From an uncultured Adlercreutzia sp. (GTDB lineage Bacteria > Actinomycetota > Coriobacteriia > Coriobacteriales > Eggerthellaceae), in NCBI GenBank assembly GCA_910589165.1, contig CAJUSP010000015.1, positions 13,810 to 77,809 on the forward strand: a DNA stretch of 64,000 nt, written 5' to 3'. The position numbers were made by a program, and so were the translations under genes. Every line of letters starts with the position of its first letter. Positions within the stretch are counted from its first letter, which is position 1. Positions 1 to 8,605 of the stretch are shown here, piece after piece. The notes below the pieces were generated by a model, which did not search any database, was not told the origin of the DNA, and saw only the letters and a program-made list of their open reading frames with translations.

Positions 1-4
1 ACCA

Positions 5-997
5 TTGAAGAGTGTGAAGGTCGTAAATGGAAGGCCACTCGTTGAGCTAAAGAGCGCGGACGACTATAGCCATTGCATGCAGATACAATCAGCGCAAGGT
101 CGAGATATCATCTTCTTCGAAGGAGGGTACTCGAAAAAAATAGCGGAAGATTGGATCTCTGAAATACATGGACTACTTGGGGCTGAGTATGTGCCGCAGC
201 CGACAGTTGCAGATTGCATCTACTCTGGCATTACCGGCGTAGCTGCTGGTTTGAAAAAAGCTGTAGTTAATGCTGCGCAGTCTAGCCAAAAGCCCAAAAG
301 CGACTCAGGTGGGGTGCAGTTCGCTAGCTCTCCGATGACGCAAGCGACAGCCTCGTCGGCTCCTCATGTTTGCTTCTGCAGGAATTGTGGATTTGCGATG
401 CATCCACGCAGCAAATTCTGTCCAGAGTGCGGAGCGTCGAACGCAGTAGGCCAGAATTGCTCTGCTTCGACAGCGTCGTCCTCGCAGCCAGATGCTGCGC
501 AACGACGCGTGGAGTACCAGGGTGTAATAAGCAAATGTCCTAACTGCGGGGGTGAGGTCCACCCCTTGGACGCCGTCTGCGATTTCTGTGGCTACAAGAT
601 CTCAGGAAGAGCCGCAAATGCGACAGTCGTCGAGTTCAATCGTCAGCTTATGGCTATCGAAAGCACAAGAAAGCGTCGGATCCTGAAGTCGCAAACGATC
701 GATGCGACAGATAGGCAGATCATTACCTTAATCAACACTTTTCCGATACCCAATAACGTAGCGGAGCTTACCGAATTCATGTTTATGTCGGCAAGCAATA
801 TAGATGTTCGATATTCCAAGAAGGGGATATTTAGCTCATCGAATTTATCTACTCCAGAAGGTGCCATAAGTAATGCGTGGCTGTCTAAAATGGAACAAAT
901 TTATAAAAAGGCGTCCGTCGCTTTTGGCGATGATCCTCTGTTTGATCAAATTAGAGATACCTATGAAACAAAAATGCGTGAACTTAAGCGATTGTAG
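5..997 (+). CDS. Double zinc-ribbon protein of unknown function
   Basis: A protein of about 330 residues. The first usable start is a TTG almost at the window edge, so the true start may lie upstream. Two treble-clef zinc-ribbon modules are visible: CRNCG...CPECG near residues 125-143 and CPNCGG...CDFCGY near 178-197. A Ser/Ala/Gln-rich linker separates them. The C-terminal third is charged and helical, with no motif I recognise. It lies 26 bp upstream of an SPFH-domain gene and shares its lower GC, so the genes at 1-3118 look like one acquired operon. Zinc-ribbon partners often accompany SPFH/GYF proteins as adaptors, but a role here is inference. No enzymatic motif is seen. Confidence 0.6.
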   Translation: MKSVKVVNGRPLVELKSADDYSHCMQIQSAQGRDIIFFEGGYSKKIAEDWISEIHGLLGAEYVPQPTVADCIYSGITGVAAGLKKAVVNAAQSSQKPKSDSGGVQFASSPMTQATASSAPHVCFCRNCGFAMHPRSKFCPECGASNAVGQNCSASTASSSQPDAAQRRVEYQGVISKCPNCGGEVHPLDAVCDFCGYKISGRAANATVVEFNRQLMAIESTRKRRILKSQTIDATDRQIITLINTFPIPNNVAELTEFMFMSASNIDVRYSKKGIFSSSNLSTPEGAISNAWLSKMEQIYKKASVAFGDDPLFDQIRDTYETKMRELKRL

Positions 998-1023
998 ATT
1001 AATTATATGTATAGGGAGGAATA

Positions 1024-2397
1024 ATGGGCCTCTTAGGTAGGAACACTGGCGGGTTCATGGATGAAATACGCTGCGATGAACAAGATTATCTTATTTGGCA
1101 GTGGCGCCCTAAAGGGGCGGACCTTAATCGCAGTTCTAGGGCAACGGCCATACGCTGGGGTTCCTCGCTGCATGTGAGAGAAGGCTCTGTTGCGGTCTTT
1201 TTCTACCAGCAGGAAGATGGCGTGCTCCAGGAATACATCGAAGGACCTGCTAATGCGATTTTGGAAACATCCAATCTGCCTGTAATCGCGAGTGTGGTCG
1301 GAGCTGCATACGATGGGGGCACCCCATTTCAGGCTGAGATATTCTTCATAAATATGGCCCAGATTGTGCAGGTACAGTTCGGCGTTCCATTTTTTGATGT
1401 ATACGATCCGCGCTTTATGGATTTTGGAGTGCCGACGGCCGTGCGAGGGGTTCTCACCTTCAGAATCTCTGATTTTAAAAAGTTCATCCAGCTGCATCGA
1501 TTGCAGGAATTCACCCTGGAGCATTTTAAGCGACAGGTAAAGGAAGCGATAATCCGCTACGTGAAGAAAGCTGTGGCTAACATTCCCTTTGACTGCAATA
1601 TCCCTCTTGTTCAAATTGAAAGGCGTATCGACGAGGTTAGCGATGCGGTTTTGGTAGACGTTCGCAGACGTCTGTCGGATGATTTTGGGGTAGAAGTGTC
1701 TGGGTTGGACATATCGTCTATTGAGGTTGACAAATCGAGCGAAGGCTATAAGCAACTCAAAGCTGTGACTCTTGATATACAGACTCAAACGACGCAGGCT
1801 CAGGCTCAGGTAAGCATTAGAAATCTTGAAGATCAGCAGCGAATTAACGCTCAAAACTTGGAAGAGACGCTTAGGATTCAGCGTGAAGAAACGCAGTATG
1901 CTCAGCGTAAGCAGACGCAAAGTGCGAATTTCCCCGCGTTCCAACTCGAGACGCAGGCCAATGTCGGTATCGCGGGAGCTGAAGCACTTGGACAGATGGG
2001 CGCCTCCGCCTCGATGGGAGGCGGAGGTGGCGACGGTATGAATCCTGGGGCTATGATGGCGGGACTCGCCATGGGAGGCGCCATTGGGCAAAACATGGCA
2101 GGCGTGATGGGCGGCATGATGTCGAACGTGCAGAACTCTGCAATTGGACAGACGCCGCCACCAGTGCCAGCGGTTGCATACAATGTGGCCGTAAACGGTC
2201 AAGCCACCGGTCCCTATGATCTTGCGACATTGCGTCAAATGGCTGCGTATGGAGGTTTCGAACGAGATAGCCTTGTTTGGAAAACAGGTATGCCTACATG
2301 GGAGAAAGCTGGGGCAATTCAGGAGTTGCAAGGTGTGTTCGAGACGGGCTCTCCAAGCGCGCCTGATGGAATGCCTCCAGTACCGCCTGCTTTGTAG
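1024..2397 (+). CDS. SPFH (band 7) domain protein with C-terminal GYF_2 domain, YdjI-like
   Basis: A 457-residue protein with an ATG start behind a good ribosome site (agggagga). An SPFH/virion-core-type domain covers about residues 25-245. A Gln/Arg-rich coiled coil follows (about 250-305), then a Gly/Met-rich flexible stretch (about 325-375). A GYF_2 domain lies at about 385-440 (GPYDLATLRQM ... VWKTGMPTWEKA). Members of this family (for example B. subtilis YdjI) form oligomeric membrane-associated scaffolds tied to envelope stress. GYF_2 domains are peptide-binding modules. The next gene encodes a free GYF_2 protein, suggesting a shared complex. GC is visibly lower than in the core genes downstream. 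Confidence 0.8.
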   Translation: MGLLGRNTGGFMDEIRCDEQDYLIWQWRPKGADLNRSSRATAIRWGSSLHVREGSVAVFFYQQEDGVLQEYIEGPANAILETSNLPVIASVVGAAYDGGTPFQAEIFFINMAQIVQVQFGVPFFDVYDPRFMDFGVPTAVRGVLTFRISDFKKFIQLHRLQEFTLEHFKRQVKEAIIRYVKKAVANIPFDCNIPLVQIERRIDEVSDAVLVDVRRRLSDDFGVEVSGLDISSIEVDKSSEGYKQLKAVTLDIQTQTTQAQAQVSIRNLEDQQRINAQNLEETLRIQREETQYAQRKQTQSANFPAFQLETQANVGIAGAEALGQMGASASMGGGGGDGMNPGAMMAGLAMGGAIGQNMAGVMGGMMSNVQNSAIGQTPPPVPAVAYNVAVNGQATGPYDLATLRQMAAYGGFERDSLVWKTGMPTWEKAGAIQELQGVFETGSPSAPDGMPPVPPAL

Positions 2398-2407
2398 AGG
2401 AGACGTT

Positions 2408-2779
2408 ATGGATGAGAGCAGTTTCTTTTCACTGGACAAATTGGTTGAGTTTGGAATGGGCGTAGCCGTGGCAACGCAAATGGCGGCATCGATGAACTCG
2501 TCTCTCGCTTGCATGCCTGTGCCCGGGGTTCAGAATCAGATGCGCGGAGCGAGCGGGTACGCGAAACATGACGCGCCGCAGCTATACTATGTTGCTGTGG
2601 GCGGAGAAGCCCTCGGCCCATTTGCCCCATCGGAACTGAGTGGGCTGATCGAGCGTAAGCAGCTAACGAGTCAGACCTATGTCTGGGCGCCGGGCATGAC
2701 GGATTGGGATCTAGCCCAAAACGTGCCGGACATCTTGGAGATTGTCGCACTTACTCCTCCCCCTGTGCCTGGAGCTTGA
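2408..2779 (+). CDS. Small GYF_2-domain protein
   Basis: A 123-residue protein beginning at an ATG preceded by gaggagacg, 10 bp after the SPFH gene stop. Residues about 58-115 form a GYF_2 domain (YYVAVGGEALGPFAPSEL ... VWAPGMTDWDLAQ), similar to the C-terminal domain of the preceding SPFH protein. It ends in a Pro-rich PPPVPGA tail much like the PPPVP segment just before the GYF domain in its neighbour. The N-terminal 50 residues are mildly hydrophobic without a clear signal peptide. It probably works with the SPFH protein. The biochemical role is unknown. Confidence 0.7.
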   Translation: MDESSFFSLDKLVEFGMGVAVATQMAASMNSSLACMPVPGVQNQMRGASGYAKHDAPQLYYVAVGGEALGPFAPSELSGLIERKQLTSQTYVWAPGMTDWDLAQNVPDILEIVALTPPPVPGA

Positions 2780-2788
2780 AAGGCTTTC

Positions 2789-3118
2789 ATGGCCAAGAGA
2801 ATCAATCTCTCGCCGAATCACCTTTCTCACATTGCGTCTAGTATTGTCGATGCTGTGCCAGCAGAGGCGATTTATGTCTTTGGATCGTATGCTCGGGGCG
2901 AGGAGACGGATGCGAGCGATCTCGACCTATACGTGGTTGTGCGGGATGGTTCGGGAGATCGGTTTCAGCTTGCGGGGCAGGTGGGCCGGGCTCTCCTATG
3001 GATGGGGATGCCGAAAGATATCATCGTGGGATCTTCTGCTCGTTTCGAGGAGCGCAAATCTGACCTGGGTTCTATTGAGTATGTGGTAGCTCACGAGGGC
3101 GTGAAGATTTACGGGTGA
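2789..3118 (+). CDS. Minimal nucleotidyltransferase (MNT/MntA-like)
   Basis: A 109-residue protein with the polymerase-beta nucleotidyltransferase signature GSYARG at about residues 32-37, followed by SDLDLYVVV with the two metal-binding aspartates. The ATG is 9 bp after the GYF gene stop. In type VII toxin-antitoxin systems such MNT proteins AMPylate and neutralise a HEPN RNase. No HEPN gene is adjacent here: the next gene runs the other way and encodes a membrane protein. It is therefore an orphan MNT, or it acts with the SPFH/GYF cluster. Fold assignment is secure; partner and substrate are unknown. Confidence 0.75.
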   Translation: MAKRINLSPNHLSHIASSIVDAVPAEAIYVFGSYARGEETDASDLDLYVVVRDGSGDRFQLAGQVGRALLWMGMPKDIIVGSSARFEERKSDLGSIEYVVAHEGVKIYG

Positions 3119-3158
3119 CGGGCTCCCTGTTGCCTTATTAAATGGTGTAGCGGCAGCC

Positions 3159-4130
3159 CTATGGCTGGCGGGGGTTGGGGGTGCGGGTTACTGCCTTTTT
3201 GGTGGCGGAGGCTACGGCTCGGCCTTTGGTGCTGGCTATGCCCATGACGGCGGTGGCGCCGCCGAAGTCGAGGCCGGTGATGATCTTCGCCAGCTGAAGG
3301 AAAACCACGAGCACGAGCAGGGGCACCAGGCACGAGGTGACGATCATGACGGCCACGTTGTCGATCATGGTATCCAGCTCGGTGCGCAGGCTGTCGAGGG
3401 CGTTTTGGGCCCCTTGGGTCACGTCTTCGATGCCGGACTGCACCGCATTGGCGATATTGCCCAGAACGCCAGCGTCTTCTTGCGGCTCTTCCTGCGCGTT
3501 GGCTTCCAGCTGCTCGGTGGCCTGCTGGGCGGCTGCCGCCGCTTGGGCCATGGCCTCCTCGTGGGAGGCGTCGACGTTGTCGGTGATCCAGACGCTGACG
3601 GGCACGACGAGGAACAGCGCCAGCCCGAAGGCCGCCAGCTTGGCGCCGAGCTTCTGCAGGTTGAGCTTCGTCAGCGTGCCGCTGCGGGCGAACACGGCGC
3701 CGGCCAACAGAAGGCACGCCGCCGGCACGAGGATGCCGAAGGCGAGGCCGCCGAGGGTGGTGAGCAAAAACTTCTCCAGGTAGATAACCGCGAGGATGAC
3801 CATGAGGTAGGAGCTGAGGTCCACGAGCTTGTTTGCGATGGGCGTGCCGGCGTCGCCCGGCAGAAGCGAGATGGCGGCCGAGGCGCCCGTGGTGGTGGCG
3901 ACCATGCCGAGCACGTTGCCGCTTTTCTCCTCGAGGGTCTGGTAGACGCCGCCGTAGGTTTCCGGGGAGGAGGCGACGCCGATGGCCACGAGCACGGACA
4001 CTAGGGCGAGGGCGACGAGGATGCCGGCGATGATGGCCTTCTCCTTGAGCGGCCGCTCGGGCGCGGGCTGCCAGCGGATGATCTCGCGGTCGTCCTCGAC
4101 GATGGTGGTGGCAAGCTGCGTCTGGTCCAT
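3159..4130 (-). CDS. Multi-pass membrane protein of unknown function
   Basis: A 323-residue protein. I chose the ATG at 4130 because ggagagg lies just upstream; the frame is open a further 29 Arg-rich residues but these look non-coding. About five hydrophobic segments are visible: one near 30-53, two around 105-145, one near 163-183 and one near 258-282. An Ala/Gln/Glu-rich soluble stretch with TQGAQNALDSLR-type helices sits between the last two. No catalytic motif is recognised. It is convergent with the low-GC cluster and has high, core-like GC. Confidence 0.6.
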   Translation of the reverse strand: MDQTQLATTIVEDDREIIRWQPAPERPLKEKAIIAGILVALALVSVLVAIGVASSPETYGGVYQTLEEKSGNVLGMVATTTGASAAISLLPGDAGTPIANKLVDLSSYLMVILAVIYLEKFLLTTLGGLAFGILVPAACLLLAGAVFARSGTLTKLNLQKLGAKLAAFGLALFLVVPVSVWITDNVDASHEEAMAQAAAAAQQATEQLEANAQEEPQEDAGVLGNIANAVQSGIEDVTQGAQNALDSLRTELDTMIDNVAVMIVTSCLVPLLVLVVFLQLAKIITGLDFGGATAVMGIASTKGRAVASATKKAVTRTPNPRQP

Positions 4131-4313
4131 GGGTCGTCCTCTCCTGCGGCGGGTTTGCTTCGCAGTATAAGAGGCGCGGTGCGGCCGGCGGCGGCTAGGC
4201 GCGGCGTTGTAAGGCAATCGAAATGCGTGGGGGTGCCTGTCGCAGATGGACTCGCTGGAAGCGGCGCGGCTGGGCCCCTCGTTGGCGAGACGGAAGGGGA
4301 ATCGAAGGCCGGG

Positions 4314-4829
4314 CTAGCCCAAGTATCCCAAGAAGCCGATGTAGTCTTGGGCGGAATCGGGGACGGCCAGGGTCACTTCCTGGCCCATGGCGTTCACGGT
4401 GACCACACTCGGGTCGTCGTAGGTGGTGATGGTGGCGTCGGTGCCGCCGTAGCTCACGTCGGCCGTGCCAGTCTTGCTGGCGCCGGCGGGCAGGCTCGTC
4501 ACCTCCCAGCTCTCAATATCGAGCGCGTCGATGGCGGCATCCACCTGACTTGCGGGCAGCCCCGTGGCCTCGGCGATACGGTCGCGGTTGCTGGCCAGAG
4601 CCTCGGCGGCCTTCGACTTCAGCCCCGACATGTCCAGCGCGGCGTTGGCGGCGGCGTTCTTGCCGTTCTCGAACAGGCCCGCCAGCGGGTTCTCGAAGTT
4701 CTCGAAGGGGTTCTCCCAATCTTCGAAGGGGCCCTTCACGCCCATTTGGGGCAGGATGCCGAATACGGCCACGACGAGGATGAACGCGGCGATAAGCCCC
4801 ATGAAGGCTTTGATGATTCGGCTGTCCAC
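4314..4829 (-). CDS. Single-pass membrane-anchored protein, unknown function
   Basis: A 171-residue protein with a GTG start at 4829 behind agaggaga. An N-terminal hydrophobic helix (about 8-28, AFMGLIAAFILVVAVFGIL) is followed by an FEN-repeat-like segment (FEDWENPFENFENP) and a soluble extracytoplasmic domain. The topology suggests a signal anchor with the bulk outside. It lies about 185 bp upstream of the multi-pass membrane gene on the same strand, so the two may be expressed together. No family was recognised. Confidence 0.55.
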   Translation of the reverse strand: MDSRIIKAFMGLIAAFILVVAVFGILPQMGVKGPFEDWENPFENFENPLAGLFENGKNAAANAALDMSGLKSKAAEALASNRDRIAEATGLPASQVDAAIDALDIESWEVTSLPAGASKTGTADVSYGGTDATITTYDDPSVVTVNAMGQEVTLAVPDSAQDYIGFLGYLG

Positions 4830-5326
4830 GGGCGTCTCCTCTCTGCGATGGTCCCCGATGTTGCGCGCGTCTGTCTTTCGCTGCGGGCGAAAGGCGCCGT
4901 CGCTGGTGCGTTGGTTCTGCCGTTGCGCGAGTCGAATGCTGCGATCCGACGGCGTCCGCATTCTATATTACCTTGGGCACCGCCGCTTCACGAATCGCCC
5001 GCAGCATCTTCAAAGGCTGCGTACGGACTCTGCGGGAAAAACCCACGAGCCTTGCCGAAACCTGAAGAAGCCGCATGGGAAGGGGCGCGGGGCGGGCAGC
5101 GCGTCGGGCGCCGCGGGGTGCCATGCTGGGCGCGCGGAATTTTCTTCTTGCGGCGCTTCCGTTTTCGTGTATCCTAAGCCCCGCGCGCTTTCGGGCGGCG
5201 GTCGACTAAGCGTCGACGGGCCTTCCGCCGGGCGCGCCAGAGAAACCCCGCGCACGTAAAACTTGAGGAATCGGGGAAACCGTGCGAACGTCGAGGCGGC
5301 CCGCGCCGCAAGAGGAGGATGGTTAC
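4830..5326 (+). other. Divergent intergenic region between a membrane gene and topA
   Basis: About 500 bp without a convincing gene. It must hold the promoters of the leftward membrane-protein gene and of topA. A short AT-rich patch (tctatattac, about 4962-4971) is the best -10-like signal for the leftward gene. The stretch ttcttg ... tatcct (5145-5175, 19-bp spacer) is a weak candidate for topA. Reading frames across it are GC-driven and lack ribosome sites. Confidence 0.4.
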
Positions 5327-7819
5327 GTGAAGCTCGTCGTTACCGAGAAGAACGATGCGGCGGTGAAGATCGCCGACCTTTTGGGGGCCACCAAGCCCAA
5401 GGCCGACAAGGTGTTCAACACGCCGGTGTACCGGTTCGATGTGGACGGGGAGGAATGGGTGACCATCGGCCTGCGCGGCCACATCCTGGAGCCCGACTTC
5501 GCGCCCACGCTCACCTACAAGAAGCGCGGCGGCTGGATGGGCGTCACCGCCGAAGGCGAGGCGCTGCCCGCCGAGGTCCCCGCGAGCCTGGCCACCCCTC
5601 CCTTCAAGAAAAAGAAGCCCTTCACCGCCGATAGCGTCGAGCTGAAGAGCTGGAAGATGGAGGCGCTGCCCTACCTCATTTATGCGCCCATCGAGAAGCT
5701 GCCGAAGGAAAAGGACATCATCCGCTCGCTGAAGAACCTGGCGAAGAAGGCCGATTCCATCGTCATCGCCACCGACTTCGACCGCGAGGGCGAGCTTATC
5801 GGCTCGGACGCGCTGGCCTGCTGCCGCCAGGTGAACGAGACGGCGCCGGTGTCCCGCGCGCGGTACTCGGCGTTCACCAAGCCCGAGATCACCCACGCCT
5901 TCGCGAACCTCGTGCCCATGGACGACGACTTGGCCTCGGCCGGTGCGTCGCGCCAGGACATCGACCTTATCTGGGGCGCGGTGCTCACCCGCTACCTGAC
6001 GCTCGTGAAGTTCGCCGGCTACGGCAACGTGCGCTCGTCGGGCCGTGTGCAGACGCCGACGCTGGCCATTATCGTGGAGCGCGAGCGCGAGCGCATGGCG
6101 TTCGTGCCCGAGGACTACTGGGTCATCCGCGGCGCCTTCGACGCGGGCGCGGCTTCGGGCCCCACGGCGGGCGACGGCCCGGACGCCTTCGAGGCGCCCC
6201 ATGCCACGGCCCGCTTCAAGGTGGAGGCCGAGGCCAACGCGGCCATGGCCCATATCGAGGGGGCGACCTGCGCCACGGTGCGCGAGGTGGAGAAGAAGCG
6301 CCGCACGGTGCAGCCGCCGGTGCCCTTCAACACCACGTCCCTTATGGCGGCGGCCTCGGCCGAGGGCATCAGCCCGGCCCGCTGCATGCGCATCGCCGAG
6401 AGCCTGTACATGGACGGCTACATCTCCTACCCCCGCGTGGACAACACGGTGTACCCGAGCTCGCTGGACCTGGCCGAGGTGGTGAACGCCATCGCGGGCA
6501 ACCCGGCCTACGGCCCCTATTGCAAGCAGCTTTTGGCCGCCGGCCCCCTGAAGGCCACCCGCGGCAAGACCGAGACCACCGACCACCCGCCCATCTACCC
6601 CACGGCCAAGGCCACCCCCGACGACCTGTCGGCGGCCGACTACAAGCTGTACAACCTTATCGCTCGCCGCTTTTTGGCCACGCTCTCAGGCCCGGCCACG
6701 GTGGAGGGCACGAAGGTGACGCTCGATGTGGCCGGCGAGCCCTTCGTGGCCAAGGGCGACGTGCTCGCCGAGCCGGGCTTCCGCGCCATCTACCCCTACG
6801 GCCTGAAGAAGGACGAGCAGCTTCCCGCCATGGCCGAGGGCACCACCATCGCTTTCAATGGCGCCACCTGCACCAAGAAGCAGACCGAGCCGCCCGCGCG
6901 CTATTCCCAGGGCAAGCTCGTTCAGGAGATGGAGAAGCTGGGCCTGGGCACGAAGTCGACCCGCGCCTCCATCATCGAGCGCCTCTACCAGGTGAAGTAC
7001 GTGCAGAACGACCCCATCGAGCCCTCGCAGCTGGGCATTGCCGTCATCGACGCGCTGGACAAGTTCGCGCCGCACATCACCCATGCGGAAATGACCGCCG
7101 AGCTGGAGCGGTCCATGGACCGCATCGCCGAGGGCGACGAGTCCCGCGAGCAGGTGGTGGAGAAGTCCCGCAATCTTTTGGCCGAGGAGCTGGCGAGCCT
7201 CATGCCCCATTCCGAGGAGGTGGCCGAGGCGCTTTCCGACGCCGTGGCGGCTGACGCCTACGTGGGGCCGTGCCCGAAGTGCGGCAAGGACCTGCAGCTG
7301 CGCGCGAGCCACAAGACGAAGTCGATGTTCATCGGGTGCGCCGGCTGGCCCGACTGCGACGTGACCTACCCGCTTCCCAAGGGGAAGATCGAGGCGGTGC
7401 CCGAGCCGTGTCCCACCTGCGGCATGCCCCAGGTGAAGGTGACGGCCTTCCGTTCCAAGCCGCGCGTGCAGTGCATCGACCCGAACTGCGCCTCCAACCA
7501 GGAGCCCGAGGTCGTGGTGGGGAAGTGCCCCACCTGCGCGGCCAAGGGGCTCGACAAGCAGCTCATCGCCCGCCGCAACCCGCGCACGCTGAAGCGCTCG
7601 GTCACCTGCGAGAACTTCGACGAGTGCCAGACGCGCTATCCGCTGCCCCAGTACGGCGACATCATTCCCACCGAAGAGGTGTGCGAGCACTGCGGCGCGC
7701 CCATGGTAGTGATTAAAACCGCCCGCGGGCCCTGGAAGCTCTGCCCGAACTTCGATTGCCCGGGCAAGGAAGAAGAGAAGGCCGAGAAGGCCAAGAAGGG
7801 TTCTCGGAAGAAGAAGTAG
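5327..7819 (+). CDS. topA: DNA topoisomerase I (type IA), archaeal-style
   Basis: An 830-residue type IA topoisomerase that relaxes negative supercoils by transient single-strand cleavage. The GTG at 5327 is preferred because agaggagg lies 8 bp upstream and the TOPRIM strand KLVVTEKNDAAVKIADLL starts immediately. The TOPRIM acidic triad region reads TDFDREGELIG (about residues 145-155). The catalytic tyrosine lies in YISYPRVDN near residue 370. In this motif and in domain order it resembles archaeal or topo III-like enzymes rather than E. coli TopA. Four C-terminal zinc-ribbon modules follow (CPKCGK, CPTCGM, CPTCAA, CEHCGA), then a Lys-rich tail. A large palindromic repeat follows its stop. 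Confidence 0.95.
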   Translation: MKLVVTEKNDAAVKIADLLGATKPKADKVFNTPVYRFDVDGEEWVTIGLRGHILEPDFAPTLTYKKRGGWMGVTAEGEALPAEVPASLATPPFKKKKPFTADSVELKSWKMEALPYLIYAPIEKLPKEKDIIRSLKNLAKKADSIVIATDFDREGELIGSDALACCRQVNETAPVSRARYSAFTKPEITHAFANLVPMDDDLASAGASRQDIDLIWGAVLTRYLTLVKFAGYGNVRSSGRVQTPTLAIIVERERERMAFVPEDYWVIRGAFDAGAASGPTAGDGPDAFEAPHATARFKVEAEANAAMAHIEGATCATVREVEKKRRTVQPPVPFNTTSLMAAASAEGISPARCMRIAESLYMDGYISYPRVDNTVYPSSLDLAEVVNAIAGNPAYGPYCKQLLAAGPLKATRGKTETTDHPPIYPTAKATPDDLSAADYKLYNLIARRFLATLSGPATVEGTKVTLDVAGEPFVAKGDVLAEPGFRAIYPYGLKKDEQLPAMAEGTTIAFNGATCTKKQTEPPARYSQGKLVQEMEKLGLGTKSTRASIIERLYQVKYVQNDPIEPSQLGIAVIDALDKFAPHITHAEMTAELERSMDRIAEGDESREQVVEKSRNLLAEELASLMPHSEEVAEALSDAVAADAYVGPCPKCGKDLQLRASHKTKSMFIGCAGWPDCDVTYPLPKGKIEAVPEPCPTCGMPQVKVTAFRSKPRVQCIDPNCASNQEPEVVVGKCPTCAAKGLDKQLIARRNPRTLKRSVTCENFDECQTRYPLPQYGDIIPTEEVCEHCGAPMVVIKTARGPWKLCPNFDCPGKEEEKAEKAKKGSRKKK

Positions 7820-7830
7820 GAACTCGTCGG

Positions 7831-8030
7831 GAAGCGCTCGGAGGGGGCATGCTCGCCGCCCGCTGAGCGCTTTTTCCTCCTCCGAACGCGGCTAAGGAAA
7901 TAGCGTAAGGAACGCACATAGGATAGCCCTATCCCAGCATCGTTGCTGCTGACGTGGGGCTATTTCTTATGAGCCGCGTTCTCCGTCGGGCGCTCAGAGG
8001 TCGGCGAGCATGCCCCCTCCGAGCGCTTCA
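7831..8030. repeat. 200-bp inverted-repeat element between convergent genes
   Basis: The first 28 bases (7831-7858, gaagcgctcggagggggcat...) and the last 28 (8003-8030) are perfect inverted copies. Inside them further matching blocks continue (ctgagcgc, gaacgcggct, aa(g)gaaatag) down to a small central palindrome around ggatagccctatcc. The element fills almost the entire gap between the topA stop and the fumarase beta stop. It could be a long bidirectional terminator or a MITE-like palindromic insertion. No target-site duplication is obvious and no transposase is near. Confidence 0.75.
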
Positions 8031-8043
8031 CGCGTGCTGTTCT

Positions 8044-8595
8044 TTATTGGGAGGCGGCTTCTATCTGGCGGTAGAGGTCGTTGCCTTTTGTGTCTAAGGC
8101 TACGTAGGTGGGGAAATCTTTCAGTTCCAGCTTTCTTAGGGCCTCGGTGCCCAGGTCTTCCCAGCCGATCAGCTCGCTTTCGGTGACGGACTTGGCCAGC
8201 AGGGCCGCGACGCCGCCGATGGTGCAGAGGTAGATGCTGCCGGTTTCCTGGCAGGCTTTCGCGACTTCGGGACTTCTTTTGCCCTTGCCGATGGCGGCGA
8301 CGATGCCTGCTTTGAAGAGCTGCGGCGTGGCGAAGTCCATGCGGCTGGCGGTGGTGGGGCCGACCGAGCCCAAGGGGCGGCCGGCGGCGGCCGGGGTGGG
8401 GCCGGCGTAGAAGAGGGTGGCGCCTTCTAGGTTGAAGGGGAGTTCGCCGGTGTCTTCCAGGCATTGCAGGGCGCGCTCGTGGCCGGCGTCGCGCATGGTG
8501 TAGACGGGGCCGGTGAGCAGCACCTCGTCGCCGGCCTCGAGGTTCGCGACATCCTCGCGGGAGAGTGGCAGGGTAAGCGATACGGTCTTCGACAT
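8044..8595 (-). CDS. Fumarate hydratase class I, beta subunit
   Basis: A 183-residue protein matching the C-terminal (beta) half of iron-sulfur class I fumarases and tartrate dehydratases. It reversibly hydrates fumarate to L-malate. Family hallmarks are LxAGDEVLLTGPVYTMRD at the start, LFYAGPTPA, the substrate-binding GPTTASRMD, and GKGKRSPEV. It starts 10 bp after the alpha subunit stop on the same strand, the standard two-gene arrangement. Next to malic enzyme, it suggests a reductive TCA branch and malate/pyruvate interconversion, as in many anaerobes. Confidence 0.93.
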   Translation of the reverse strand: MSKTVSLTLPLSREDVANLEAGDEVLLTGPVYTMRDAGHERALQCLEDTGELPFNLEGATLFYAGPTPAAAGRPLGSVGPTTASRMDFATPQLFKAGIVAAIGKGKRSPEVAKACQETGSIYLCTIGGVAALLAKSVTESELIGWEDLGTEALRKLELKDFPTYVALDTKGNDLYRQIEAASQ

Positions 8596-8605
8596 GGGAA
8601 TCCTC

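Noticed and set aside
1033..2514. Leftward 493-codon frame opposite the SPFH gene
   Set aside because: No recognisable motif, and the plus strand encodes a full SPFH/GYF protein with a good ribosome site.
7820..8043. Insertion sequence with transposase at the topA/fumarase gap
   Set aside because: Inverted ends exist but the 145-bp interior has no coding capacity and no target duplication was seen.
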